DNA from: an uncultured Lachnospiraceae bacterium
GTDB taxonomy: Bacteria; Bacillota; Clostridia; Lachnospirales; Lachnospiraceae
Length of the DNA stretch: 64,000 nt
Assembly (NCBI GenBank): GCA_900317825.1
Contig: ONIH01000004.1
Coordinates: 62,001-126,000, forward strand
Direction of reading: 5' to 3'
Shown: piece by piece, positions 50,141-58,445 of the stretch
Layout: every line of letters starts with the position of its first letter
How positions within the stretch are numbered: position 1 is the first letter of the stretch
The notes under the pieces: generated by a model
The model's input: the letters and a program-made list of their open reading frames with translations, nothing else
Databases searched by the model: none
Told to the model about the DNA's origin: nothing
Made by a program: the position numbers and the translations under genes

Positions 50141-50177
50141 AAAAATGCCCGTTTTTAAAAGATTTTTGGGCATTTTT
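50141..50177 (-). terminator. Hairpin between pgm and hup
   Basis: AAAAATGCCC (50141-50150) pairs with GGGCATTTTT (50168-50177). It lies upstream of hup and downstream of the phosphoglucomutase gene on the minus strand. Confidence 0.7.
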
Positions 50178-50221
50178 TACAGTTTTGTATCGATGTAATT
50201 GTTTCAGTTTTTACAAAAGTA

Positions 50222-51955
50222 TTACTTCGTCAGCTTGTCTGCCAGCTCCTCGAGAGCCTTTGCCATGGCAGCTGACTTCTTATCAGCGTCTTCGAAGCTA
50301 GAACCCTTGATACCGTAGTAGAACTTGATCTTCGGCTCTGTTCCTGAAGGGCGTACACAGATCCAGGCATCATCGTTCAGCTCATAGTAGAGAACGTTTG
50401 ACTTCGGAAGACCTGTCGGCTCCACTTTTCCAGTGGCTGCATCTGTGATCGTATCCTTCTGATAGTCTCTGGTGCGGACTACCTTGTAATCGCCGATTCC
50501 TGTAAGCGGATTCTCGCGGAGGTAAGTCATGATAGAACCGATCTTCTCGATGCCTTCCTTGCCCTTCAGGGTGATAGCGCTTACAGCGTCCTGATAATAG
50601 CCGAGTCTCTCGTAGAGATCTACCATAGCATCCCAGAGAGTCCATCCCTGAGTCTTATAGTAAGCTGCTGCTTCGCAGAGAGTCATCGAAGCGTCTACAG
50701 CGTCCTTGTCACGTGCATAGGTTCCTGTCAGGCAGCCATAGCTCTCCTCCATTCCGAAGAGGTAGGTTCCTTTTCCGGACTTCTCGAACTCAAGAATTTT
50801 GCCGCCGATATACTTGAATCCGGTCAGCACTTCGATCAGCTGGATCCCGTAATCCTTTGCGATGGCGTCTGCCAGATTCGTAGTAACGATAGACTTGATA
50901 AAAGCTCCGTCAGCCGGCAGCTTTCCGTCTCTGGCTTTTCTCTGACCGATCACGTAGTTTCCGATAAGACATCCGCTCATATTTCCAGTCAGGCAGTGGT
51001 ATTCGCCCTGCTTGTCCTTTACGTAAACGCCGAGTCTGTCAGCATCCGGATCTGTAGCAAGTACGAGGTCGGCATTTTTCTCTTTTCCAAGCGCAAGGGC
51101 GAGCTTGAAAGCTTCCTTTGCTTCAGGATTCGGATAAGAAACTGTAGGGAAATCTCCGTCCGGTTTCTCCTGCTCAGGAACTACGAATACATTTGTAAAT
51201 CCGAGCTCTTTAAGGACACGCCTTACCGGTATGTTTCCAGTGCCGTGGAGCGGAGTGTAGACGATGGTGATGTCTTTTCCGACCTGGTCGATGGCATCCT
51301 GATGGATCACGAGTTTCTTCAGCTCAGCGATATACGGATCATCGATGTCTTTTCCGATGACCTGATAGAGTCCCTTGTCGATAGCTTCCTGCTTTGAAAT
51401 AGTCTTTGCCTTGTCGATGGCTACAGCCTTTACACAGTCCATGATGCCTGTGTCGTGAGGAGGTGTGATCTGGGCTCCGTCCTCCCAATAGACCTTATAT
51501 CCGTTGTACTCAGCCGGATTGTGGCTTGCAGTGATATTGATTCCGGCGATGCAGTGTAAGTATCTGACTGCGTATGAAAGTACAGGTGTCGGGCGGAGTG
51601 ACTCGAATACATAGGCTTTGATGCCATTTGCCGCAAGACACTCTGCTGCAACATCTGCGAACTCCGGTGACATGTGGCGGCAGTCATATGAAATGGCTAC
51701 GCCTCTGTCGGCTCCGCCAACTTTATTTATATAGTCAGCGAGTCCCTGGGTGGCACGGCGGACAGTGTAGACGTTCATCCTGTTCGTTCCGGCACCGATC
51801 ACGCCGCGGAGTCCGGCTGTTCCAAACTCGAGGTCCATGTAGAAGCGGTCCTCGATCTCCTTGTCATTTCCTGCAATGCTCCTGAGCTCTGCTTTTGTGT
51901 CGTCGTCGAAGTACGGATCTGAAAGCCATGCTTCGTAAGTCTCCTTATATCCCAT
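50222..51955 (-). CDS. pgcA: Phosphoglucomutase/phosphomannomutase (alpha-D-phosphohexomutase)
   Basis: It interconverts glucose-1-phosphate and glucose-6-phosphate (possibly mannose phosphates). The 577-residue protein has the phosphoserine loop TASHNP near 143-148, the metal-binding DPDADRLGVY near 303-312, the sugar-binding EESYG near 400 and the phosphate-binding RPSGTEPKIKFY near the C-terminus. Length and GTAGLRG near 47-53 match the PgcA/PGM2-like group of Firmicutes. It feeds both glycogen (glgCD) and UDP-glucose for surface glycans. It stands alone with a terminator. Confidence 0.94.
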   Translation of the reverse strand: MGYKETYEAWLSDPYFDDDTKAELRSIAGNDKEIEDRFYMDLEFGTAGLRGVIGAGTNRMNVYTVRRATQGLADYINKVGGADRGVAISYDCRHMSPEFADVAAECLAANGIKAYVFESLRPTPVLSYAVRYLHCIAGINITASHNPAEYNGYKVYWEDGAQITPPHDTGIMDCVKAVAIDKAKTISKQEAIDKGLYQVIGKDIDDPYIAELKKLVIHQDAIDQVGKDITIVYTPLHGTGNIPVRRVLKELGFTNVFVVPEQEKPDGDFPTVSYPNPEAKEAFKLALALGKEKNADLVLATDPDADRLGVYVKDKQGEYHCLTGNMSGCLIGNYVIGQRKARDGKLPADGAFIKSIVTTNLADAIAKDYGIQLIEVLTGFKYIGGKILEFEKSGKGTYLFGMEESYGCLTGTYARDKDAVDASMTLCEAAAYYKTQGWTLWDAMVDLYERLGYYQDAVSAITLKGKEGIEKIGSIMTYLRENPLTGIGDYKVVRTRDYQKDTITDAATGKVEPTGLPKSNVLYYELNDDAWICVRPSGTEPKIKFYYGIKGSSFEDADKKSAAMAKALEELADKLTK

Positions 51956-52032
51956 TTTTCCTCCTTTGAAAAATGCCTTCTGTTAAACTATGCCTATTAT
52001 AGCCGAAACCAGCACTCTTTTCCACCTGTTTT

Positions 52033-54648
52033 TTAGTCTGACAGGCTCGAGCCTATAGTAGAGGCTATCGAGTTTGCCAGCGTGGACAGGTAGTCTTCCT
52101 GCGCCTTGTCACGTTCAGAATGTGTCGTGCCGGAACTCGTGGATGTCGATGAGTCATTTCCGGTCGTTACAGTGCTTCCGTTTGTGTTAGTCGAAGTATT
52201 TCCGGAATCTGTCGAACTGTTTGTAGAGCTGTTCGAGGTTCCGGAGTTTATCGTATCTGTACCTGATGTAGAGGTGCTGCTCGACGAACCCTTTTTACTG
52301 CTTGATATATCAAGAGAGATCGTAGCTTTTTCCGAGTTCACGTACAGCGTCCTCTCCCAGTCATCATATCCCTCGGCCGTTACCTTCAGCGAATGGGCTC
52401 CGTAAAGTACAGTGAGCGTCCTGTCCTTTTTTATCCGTTTGCCATCCAGGTATATCTTCGCGCCGTCCACATCTATCTCAAACTTCAGCTTGCAGGACTT
52501 TGGTCCCTTGCCTTTCATCGATTCGAGATTCAGGACAGTTGTCACGTTTTTCTTTATCTTTATTTTCTTTGTGCCGCCCCAGCCGTTGTTCGCGACAGTG
52601 ATCGCGTAAGTGCCTGCAGGCAGTGTAAAAGTCTTTCCGTCCGATACCTGTGAAGCATCGTAAGAGCCTATCTGTATAAGGCTGTTATCAAAGCGCTTCG
52701 TATCAGCCAGCTGCAGATATCCGTGGCTTTTCGTCACAGCGACCGACAGGATCTCCTTGTCGACTCCGACCACGCGCAGCTGATCCACTCCGCTCACCAG
52801 GTCATCTACCTCTATCGGATTCTTTCCGTCGAGAAAGAGGGTGGTATCAGTGTATTTGTAATTCTCATCGCCGATCTTCATCAGATCTATCGATTCATCG
52901 AATGAAAAATTTCTCAGGTCGTCCCATTCCCAGACCGCGTTCGACTTCTGCACCCTCGTGAGCATTCCGTAACGTCCGGAAGCGTCAAAGGTGATAGCCA
53001 TTCCAGGCTTGAAATCATCCATCGTATCCGTGTCGCCGTACTTGTCGAGAAACTCGGTCGAGATATCATAAGGGTATCTGAACTCGCGGAGGCTCGTGAC
53101 ATTCATCACGGTAAGCTTCCCCTCGTCCTTATTATTCTCTTCGATGATGTAGACCTTATCCAGTGAAGCAGTCGCATCTCCGGAGGCATCTGCAGAAGCC
53201 TGTGACAGCGGGACTCCCGGTGCCCTGTAGGATACTGTTCCACGATTGCTTCCGCAGGCTGTAAGGCTCATTCCGATACTTAAAAAGATCGCGCAGATAC
53301 TTAAAAACAGTTTACCTTTTTTTGCCAGAGAAGCGTATTTATGCGCCTTGGAAAGCAGTGTTTCCTTATCATTCTCCGATGGTTCATCTATCACATCGTC
53401 TAACAGCTTCTCCATGACCCGGCCCATGTCGGGTCCTTTTTCGACACCAGCCTTTATCAGGTCACCGCCGTTTACTGCCAGATGCTTTTTGTCAGTGCAG
53501 TATCCGGCATCGAGATTCTCATGATAGAGCTGTTCAAGATCATCGATAGCCTTAAGTTTCTCCTCTCGCATATAGTCGCTCTGGCCAGCGTTATCAGCGC
53601 GTTTCAGCTCGAAGAGATCATCAAAGTCCAGATCCATGTCTCTCATGCAGCGTCTGATGCTCCGCGGATTCAAAACAGGACGCTCGTCATGATATCTGAC
53701 AAGTGTACAAACTTTTTTTATCGTGTCGTTGTCGTATTTCAGACGGCGGAGAATTTTTCCAGCCATGACTTCTGACATCTGCGGGTGCCCCTGAAAATGG
53801 TCGTGGCCTTTTTTATCTGTGCGCTTTACCACTGGTTTCCCGATATCGTGGAGCATCGCCGCGAGACGCATGACCTTATCCGCCCTGACATGCTGCATCA
53901 CGACTATCGAGTGCTCTCCGACAGTGTAGCAGTGGTGCTTCGTGTTCTGCTCACACTCCATCGCCACATCCCACTCCGGGAAAAATACAGAGGTGAGCCC
54001 CGTCTCATAGAGAGTCCTAAGCTGCTCCGGATGGTCAGAAGTGATGAGTTTGGTCAGCTCCACCTGGATGCGTTCTGCCGATACTTTGCTTAAATTATCT
54101 TTAAGTTCTGAAATGGCTTTTTTCGTCTCTTCCTCAATAGAAAAATCGAGCTTTGCCGCAAATCTGACTGCCCTCATCATCCGAAGGGCATCCTCAGAAA
54201 AGCGCTCGAGTGGATCACCAACGCAGCGGATCATTTTTTCACGGAGATCATCCTGGCCGCCGAACAGGTCGACTATGCCGGTGCTGTCGTTGTACGCCAT
54301 CGCGTTTATCGTGAAGTCGCGGCGCTTTAAGTCCTCCTCGAGACTTTTTGTAAAAGTGACCTCTTCCGGATGCCTGCCGTCCTCGTACTTTCCGTCGATC
54401 CGATAGGTCGTGACCTCAAAGCTCTTCCCGTCCATGCGAACGGTGACTGTACCGTGCTTTATGCCGGTATCTATCGTTCTATGAAAAAGAGCCTTGACTT
54501 CCTCCGGTTCTGCGGACGTTGTGATGTCCCAGTCGTCAGGTTCAAGGCCTAAAAGTGCGTCACGAACGCAGCCGCCCACTGCATACGCTTCGTGGCCGGC
54601 CTGTTCTAATGTGTGTATGATTTTTTCTACTGATCCTGGTAACTGCAT
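52033..54648 (-). CDS. cca: CCA-adding tRNA nucleotidyltransferase fused in frame to a PEGA-domain lipoprotein
   Basis: An 871-residue open frame. Residues 1 to about 440 are a complete CCA-adding enzyme: AVGGCVRD (about 23-30), DDWDITTSA, RRDFTINAMAYN, the ERIQVELTKL helix, and an HD-like domain (MLHDIGKP). Directly after AKKGK comes LFLSICAIFLSIGMSLTACG, a lipoprotein-type hydrophobic segment with lipobox LTAC. A 400-residue part follows with DUF-like beta domain, two PEGA-like repeats (GAKIYLDGKRI near 710) and a Ser/Thr-rich tail (about 770-840). A run of seven A at the joint is followed by TAA in the -1 frame. The ATG 54648 overlaps the proS stop (TGATG) and is preferred to 54705. Two genes fused, or two products by slippage. 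Confidence 0.85.
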   Translation of the reverse strand: MQLPGSVEKIIHTLEQAGHEAYAVGGCVRDALLGLEPDDWDITTSAEPEEVKALFHRTIDTGIKHGTVTVRMDGKSFEVTTYRIDGKYEDGRHPEEVTFTKSLEEDLKRRDFTINAMAYNDSTGIVDLFGGQDDLREKMIRCVGDPLERFSEDALRMMRAVRFAAKLDFSIEEETKKAISELKDNLSKVSAERIQVELTKLITSDHPEQLRTLYETGLTSVFFPEWDVAMECEQNTKHHCYTVGEHSIVVMQHVRADKVMRLAAMLHDIGKPVVKRTDKKGHDHFQGHPQMSEVMAGKILRRLKYDNDTIKKVCTLVRYHDERPVLNPRSIRRCMRDMDLDFDDLFELKRADNAGQSDYMREEKLKAIDDLEQLYHENLDAGYCTDKKHLAVNGGDLIKAGVEKGPDMGRVMEKLLDDVIDEPSENDKETLLSKAHKYASLAKKGKLFLSICAIFLSIGMSLTACGSNRGTVSYRAPGVPLSQASADASGDATASLDKVYIIEENNKDEGKLTVMNVTSLREFRYPYDISTEFLDKYGDTDTMDDFKPGMAITFDASGRYGMLTRVQKSNAVWEWDDLRNFSFDESIDLMKIGDENYKYTDTTLFLDGKNPIEVDDLVSGVDQLRVVGVDKEILSVAVTKSHGYLQLADTKRFDNSLIQIGSYDASQVSDGKTFTLPAGTYAITVANNGWGGTKKIKIKKNVTTVLNLESMKGKGPKSCKLKFEIDVDGAKIYLDGKRIKKDRTLTVLYGAHSLKVTAEGYDDWERTLYVNSEKATISLDISSSKKGSSSSTSTSGTDTINSGTSNSSTNSSTDSGNTSTNTNGSTVTTGNDSSTSTSSGTTHSERDKAQEDYLSTLANSIASTIGSSLSD

Positions 54649-56084
54649 CAATATGCTTTTCCCCAGATAACGAGCTTCTTCGCCGGTCTTCCGCAGCAGA
54701 CACATCTGTCTGAAATGTGCTCCTGCTCAAACGGCATGCAGCGGCTCGTAGCTGTCGTGTCTTCTTTTATCTTGTCCTCGCAAGCCTGGTCTCCGCACCA
54801 CATACCACGGATCATTCCAGGCTTGTTGGCTACGAGGTCTTTGAACTCGTCGTAATCGTGAGCGTCGTAGATGTGTGAATCGCGGAATTCCTTTGCGCGG
54901 TTGAACATATCCTGCTGCTCTGTCTCGAGGATCTCCCTGGCCTTATCCGCTACTTCGTCAAGACTTACGACTGTCTTCTCACGATTATCTCTGCGAACAA
55001 GTACGCACTGTCTCTTCTCGATATCCTTCGGTCCGATCTCGACACGAAGAGGGATTCCTCTCATCTCTTCCTCGGCGAACTTCCAACCTGGTCTCTTATC
55101 TGAATCGTCGAGCTTTACCGAAAGGCCTGCTGCTGAAAGCTGGTTCTTTACCTTATTCGCGATCTCGAGGACTCCTTCCTTCTGCTGCTGGATAGGAATG
55201 ATCATTACCTGGGTCGGTGCGATGTGAGGAGGAAGAACGAGCCCTGAATCATCACCGTGAACCATGATGATGGCTCCGATAAGTCTCGTCGATGCGCCCC
55301 ATGATGTCTGATATACAGGATGAAGCTGGTTATCCTTACCTGTGTACTGAACGCCGTAGGCCTTTGCGAATCCGTCTCCGAAGTTATGTGAAGTGCCTGA
55401 CTGGAGTGATTTTCCGTCGTGCATCATCGTCTCGATAGTATATGTAGCTTCTGCTCCGGCAAATTTTTCTTTGTCGGTCTTCTGTCCCTTGATGACAGGG
55501 ATGGCAAGTTCGTTCTCACAGAAATCCGCGTAGATGTTCAGCATCTGGATAGTGCGGGCCTCAGCCTCTTCTGCTGTAGCGTGGATCGTGTGTCCCTCCT
55601 GCCACAGGAACTCTGATGAGCGAAGGAACGGTCTGGTCGTCTTCTCCCATCTGACTACCGAGCACCACTGGTTATATACCATCGGCAGGTCTCTGTATGT
55701 ATGGCAGTTATTTTTGAAAAATTCGCAGAAAAGTGTCTCAGATGTAGGTCTGACGCAGAGTCTCTCCTGGAGCTCATTTCCGCCGCCCTGGGTAACCCAT
55801 GCTACTTCCGGCGCGAATCCCTCGACGTGATCCTTCTCTTTCTGAAGAAGGCTCTCAGGTATAAGCACAGGCAGATATACGTTCTCAACACCTGTCTCCT
55901 TGAACATGGCGTCCAGTTTGCTCTGGATGTTCTCCCAGATGGCGTAACCGTTCGGCTTATAGATCATAAAGCCTTTGATGGTCGAATACTCCATCAGTTC
56001 CGCCTTTTTTACGACGTCAGTGTACCACTGCGTAAAATCCTCGTCACGGGAGGTGATCGCCTCCACCAGTTTCTTATCAGCCAT
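54648..56084 (-). CDS. proS: Prolyl-tRNA synthetase, archaeal/eukaryal type
   Basis: A 478-residue class II aminoacyl-tRNA synthetase that charges tRNA(Pro). It lacks the large bacterial editing insertion and has [13 protein letters not shown] (motif 2 region), [10 protein letters not shown], and the C-terminal Zn/anticodon domain with [10 protein letters not shown] and a final aromatic residue, as in the ProS type 3 family of Clostridia. The start ATG 56084 has GAGG seven bases before it; a longer frame (56114) lacks this. It has a strong sigma-A promoter and no T-box leader (only about 30 nt). It ends in a one-base overlap with the CCA gene. Confidence 0.97.
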   Translation of the reverse strand: MADKKLVEAITSRDEDFTQWYTDVVKKAELMEYSTIKGFMIYKPNGYAIWENIQSKLDAMFKETGVENVYLPVLIPESLLQKEKDHVEGFAPEVAWVTQGGGNELQERLCVRPTSETLFCEFFKNNCHTYRDLPMVYNQWCSVVRWEKTTRPFLRSSEFLWQEGHTIHATAEEAEARTIQMLNIYADFCENELAIPVIKGQKTDKEKFAGAEATYTIETMMHDGKSLQSGTSHNFGDGFAKAYGVQYTGKDNQLHPVYQTSWGASTRLIGAIIMVHGDDSGLVLPPHIAPTQVMIIPIQQQKEGVLEIANKVKNQLSAAGLSVKLDDSDKRPGWKFAEEEMRGIPLRVEIGPKDIEKRQCVLVRRDNREKTVVSLDEVADKAREILETEQQDMFNRAKEFRDSHIYDAHDYDEFKDLVANKPGMIRGMWCGDQACEDKIKEDTTATSRCMPFEQEHISDRCVCCGRPAKKLVIWGKAY

Positions 56085-56122
56085 TGTATTTCCTCGCTTT
56101 TTTAAAAATATCAAACTATATA

Positions 56123-56151
56123 ATCATAGAAAAAATGTCCGCCGCTGTCAA
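56123..56151 (-). promoter_or_regulatory. Sigma-A promoter of proS
   Basis: TTGACA (56146-56151), 17-base spacer, TATGAT (56123-56128) on the minus strand, 38 bp before the ATG. Its -35 lies within the edge of the large palindrome. Confidence 0.75.
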
Positions 56152-56362
56152 GAGCGCTGTTGTCAGCTCGGAGCATGGCAGCGGTGCGGCGCTCAACACC
56201 GGTTTTTCTGTTCCTCGCGCTCGTCTATTAGCAGCCGCTTACGCAAACGTAGGCTTGTATCGGTGCTCCAGCGGCCGCACATCGCGCTTCGTCACAACGA
56301 AAAACCGCTATTCGCGCCGCACCTGCTGCCACACTCCGGGCTGAAGAACGCTCTCCTGACAA
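56144..56362. repeat. 220-bp GC-rich imperfect palindrome
   Basis: Left arm 56144-56208 and right arm 56299-56362 are complementary over about 60 bp with few mismatches. Perfect blocks are GGTGCGGCGC/GCGCCGCACC and CGGTTTTTC/GAAAAACCG, plus TGGCAGC/GCTGCCA and CTCGGAG/CTCCGGG-like segments. The 90-base middle is also self-complementary in part. It is clearly richer in G+C than the flanks. A 60-80-residue frame on the plus strand through it shows no protein features. Confidence 0.8.
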
Positions 56363-56371
56363 CTAACTACC

Positions 56372-57094
56372 TTAGAATCCGAAATAGTCGTCGATGCCGT
56401 TGGCTATGCCTTTTGCCATTTTTTTCTGGTTGGAGGACTTTGCCATGTAGGTGTCGTCGGAGCGGTTCGTCATAAAGCCCATCTCGAGAAGGGTGACAGG
56501 GATCGTCGAGAAGTTCGTTCCGGTCAGATCGTCGCGGTATGAGATACCGCGGTTCTTCATTCCTGTCTTTTTGCAGTAGCCGTTCAATATATCTTTTGAA
56601 AGCCTGTTGCACTTAGAATAGAGCCTGCCGATGTACTTATTATTTTTTGAAGAACACTGCATCGATGCGCCGTGTGCCGAAGGTGCTGCACCATCAGCGT
56701 GAAGCCTGATTGCGATGTCGCACTTCTTGTTCAGCTTCTTCGCGCGTTCGCTGTTTGAGATATTCACCTTATGCTTTGTGCGTGTCATAACGACCTTGTA
56801 GCCGCGTGACTCAAGTTCCTTTTTAAGCTTTTTAGCGACCTGGAGTGTCAGTCTGTATTCAGGCAGACCACTGTATTTTCCACTGGTTCCACCAGTTACT
56901 TTGTACTTTTTATCACTGCTCCCCGGTCCAATCGGCTCCTTTGAGTAATTACCAGATTTCTGATGTCCCGCATCGATTCCTATAGTGTAGTTGCTTCTGC
57001 TCTTTTTCTTTGCATAAGCGTTCAGGCTGAGTGTCCCGGTCAGAAGACAGACAGCCATCAGAAAACATGCTGTTTTAAATAATTTTTTCTTCAT
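56372..57094 (-). CDS. N-acetylmuramoyl-L-alanine amidase (Amidase_3), secreted
   Basis: A 240-residue exported cell-wall hydrolase. The signal peptide is KKKLFKTACFLMAVCLLTG with a cut near NAYA. The catalytic domain starts YTIGIDAGHQ with Zn ligand His, followed by a Glu (PEYRLTL), a second His (RLHADG) and the catalytic Glu (LLEMGF), the four Amidase_3 ligands/acid. It cleaves the bond between MurNAc and L-Ala. The start ATG 57094 has AGGAG nine bases upstream. It has no cell-wall-binding repeats. It follows the flippase gene by 40 bp, at the edge of the glycan cluster. Confidence 0.92.
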   Translation of the reverse strand: MKKKLFKTACFLMAVCLLTGTLSLNAYAKKKSRSNYTIGIDAGHQKSGNYSKEPIGPGSSDKKYKVTGGTSGKYSGLPEYRLTLQVAKKLKKELESRGYKVVMTRTKHKVNISNSERAKKLNKKCDIAIRLHADGAAPSAHGASMQCSSKNNKYIGRLYSKCNRLSKDILNGYCKKTGMKNRGISYRDDLTGTNFSTIPVTLLEMGFMTNRSDDTYMAKSSNQKKMAKGIANGIDDYFGF

Positions 57095-57134
57095 GTAAAA
57101 ATGCTCCTTGTTTTTCAATTTTTTCAATATAGTA

Positions 57135-58355
57135 TCAGCGCCCTGCGTTTTTTTCAAGTCGGCGGGTGCTTACTACGACCACGATCACTTCAAAAAGTAT
57201 ATAGCATGAAAGCGGAATTATCTGCGCGTAGCTGGCGCCGTTCATGCCCCAGGTTCCTATCGCCGGTCTGACTGTCAGTGCGAAAAAAATAAAATCCGCG
57301 ATCATTCCTGCTGCCACCGCCACATTCTGGCGCAGTGCCACGAGTACGCCCTGGAACCAGTAGACGAAGGTATTTATGATGACCACGATCACCACTGGAA
57401 TGAACAGCTCATAGTAGTCAAGTATTTCCTTGCCAAAGAAAATCCCCAGCACCCATCTGCCAAGCAGTGCTGCAATTATCAGGACGAATACAGCAAAAAC
57501 GGCCAGAATTCCGGTAACTTTCAGGACATTTTTCTTAAAAGCCTTGAAATCCTGCTCACTGAGCTTCTCAGCGAGCACCGGCAGAAATGGAGCAAACATC
57601 GCTGCTCCCATGACCTGTACCGCATAAGTCGGATTCGAAATAGAGGCGTAGATTCCCTGTTTCGCGACTCCCATGACATCCTGCAGCACGGTCTTCGCGT
57701 ACATTACCTGCATGCTCATAAAAAAAGTGAAAAGCATCAGCGGTAAACAGCTTAAATACAGTTTAAATATCTTCGAGTCCTTCAGGTGCAATCTGATAGT
57801 TGTGATTTTTGAAGTAAGTCGCATATCCCAGAGTATAGAGATTGCAAAAGTGGCGATTGAAATGATCACAAGCGTAACTGCAAGATTCTTCGTCAGGACA
57901 AGCCCTGCTACGAATATCACGATTATCGCCACGCCTCTGATCGCGAACGATTTTCCTATCAGGTCATACCTGTCATGCATCTGGTCGATCCCGTGGAAGG
58001 CATCTGAGAAGGCTTCCGAGAGTCTGACCGGCATGAAGGCTATAATGCAGACTGCCTGATACACCGACCCGCTGAACGCTGCCGCCACAGCCAGGAACGC
58101 ATATGCCGCTATGCAGCTTATGACTCTGCTCGACACATACTGCCCATCCGAATACACATGCTTCGCGTCTGTTATCTGATAGTTTCTCATCGCAAACAGC
58201 GCTATCGCATTATACGTGCTGCTCGTCGTCATCGCTAGCGACAGATACCCGGCATCCTCAAACGACCCGAGCCTCACGACGATGATCGTAATGACCCAGG
58301 TGCAGAACCCATAAAAAATATTTCCAAAAGTATTCCAGGCGATGTCTTTTTTCAT
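57135..58355 (-). CDS. Polysaccharide flippase (Wzx/MATE-like)
   Basis: A 406-residue integral membrane protein with about 12 hydrophobic segments, starting MKKDIAWNTFGNIFYGF. The pattern matches the polysaccharide transporter (PST/Wzx) branch of the MOP superfamily, which flips lipid-linked oligosaccharides across the membrane. It lies 80 bp after a large glycosyltransferase gene and is followed by an amidase, in line with a surface-glycan locus. The ribosome binding site AGGAC is modest, and the gap before it holds a heptanucleotide array. The exact substrate is unknown. Confidence 0.87.
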   Translation of the reverse strand: MKKDIAWNTFGNIFYGFCTWVITIIVVRLGSFEDAGYLSLAMTTSSTYNAIALFAMRNYQITDAKHVYSDGQYVSSRVISCIAAYAFLAVAAAFSGSVYQAVCIIAFMPVRLSEAFSDAFHGIDQMHDRYDLIGKSFAIRGVAIIVIFVAGLVLTKNLAVTLVIISIATFAISILWDMRLTSKITTIRLHLKDSKIFKLYLSCLPLMLFTFFMSMQVMYAKTVLQDVMGVAKQGIYASISNPTYAVQVMGAAMFAPFLPVLAEKLSEQDFKAFKKNVLKVTGILAVFAVFVLIIAALLGRWVLGIFFGKEILDYYELFIPVVIVVIINTFVYWFQGVLVALRQNVAVAAGMIADFIFFALTVRPAIGTWGMNGASYAQIIPLSCYILFEVIVVVVSTRRLEKNAGR

Positions 58356-58368
58356 TTGTTTGTCCTGT

Positions 58369-58445
58369 GGTAAGGGAGGTAGGGGTTAGGAGCGAAGGAC
58401 TGGTTTCTATACCCTACACCCTTACCCCTATGCCCTCCTATCCTA
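58369..58445. repeat. G-rich/C-rich heptanucleotide array
   Basis: On the plus strand a GGTAGGGGTTAGGAG block faces a run of C-rich heptads (TACCCTA, CACCCTT, ACCCCTA, TGCCCTC, CTATCCT). It overlaps the stop of the glycosyltransferase gene. It is related to the arrays at 22.12 and 22.45 kb. Confidence 0.75.

Noticed and set aside
56084..56344. Plus-strand 86-residue gene starting at 56084
   Set aside because: It runs through the palindrome, has no ribosome binding site, and its sequence is low-complexity and explained by the repeat.
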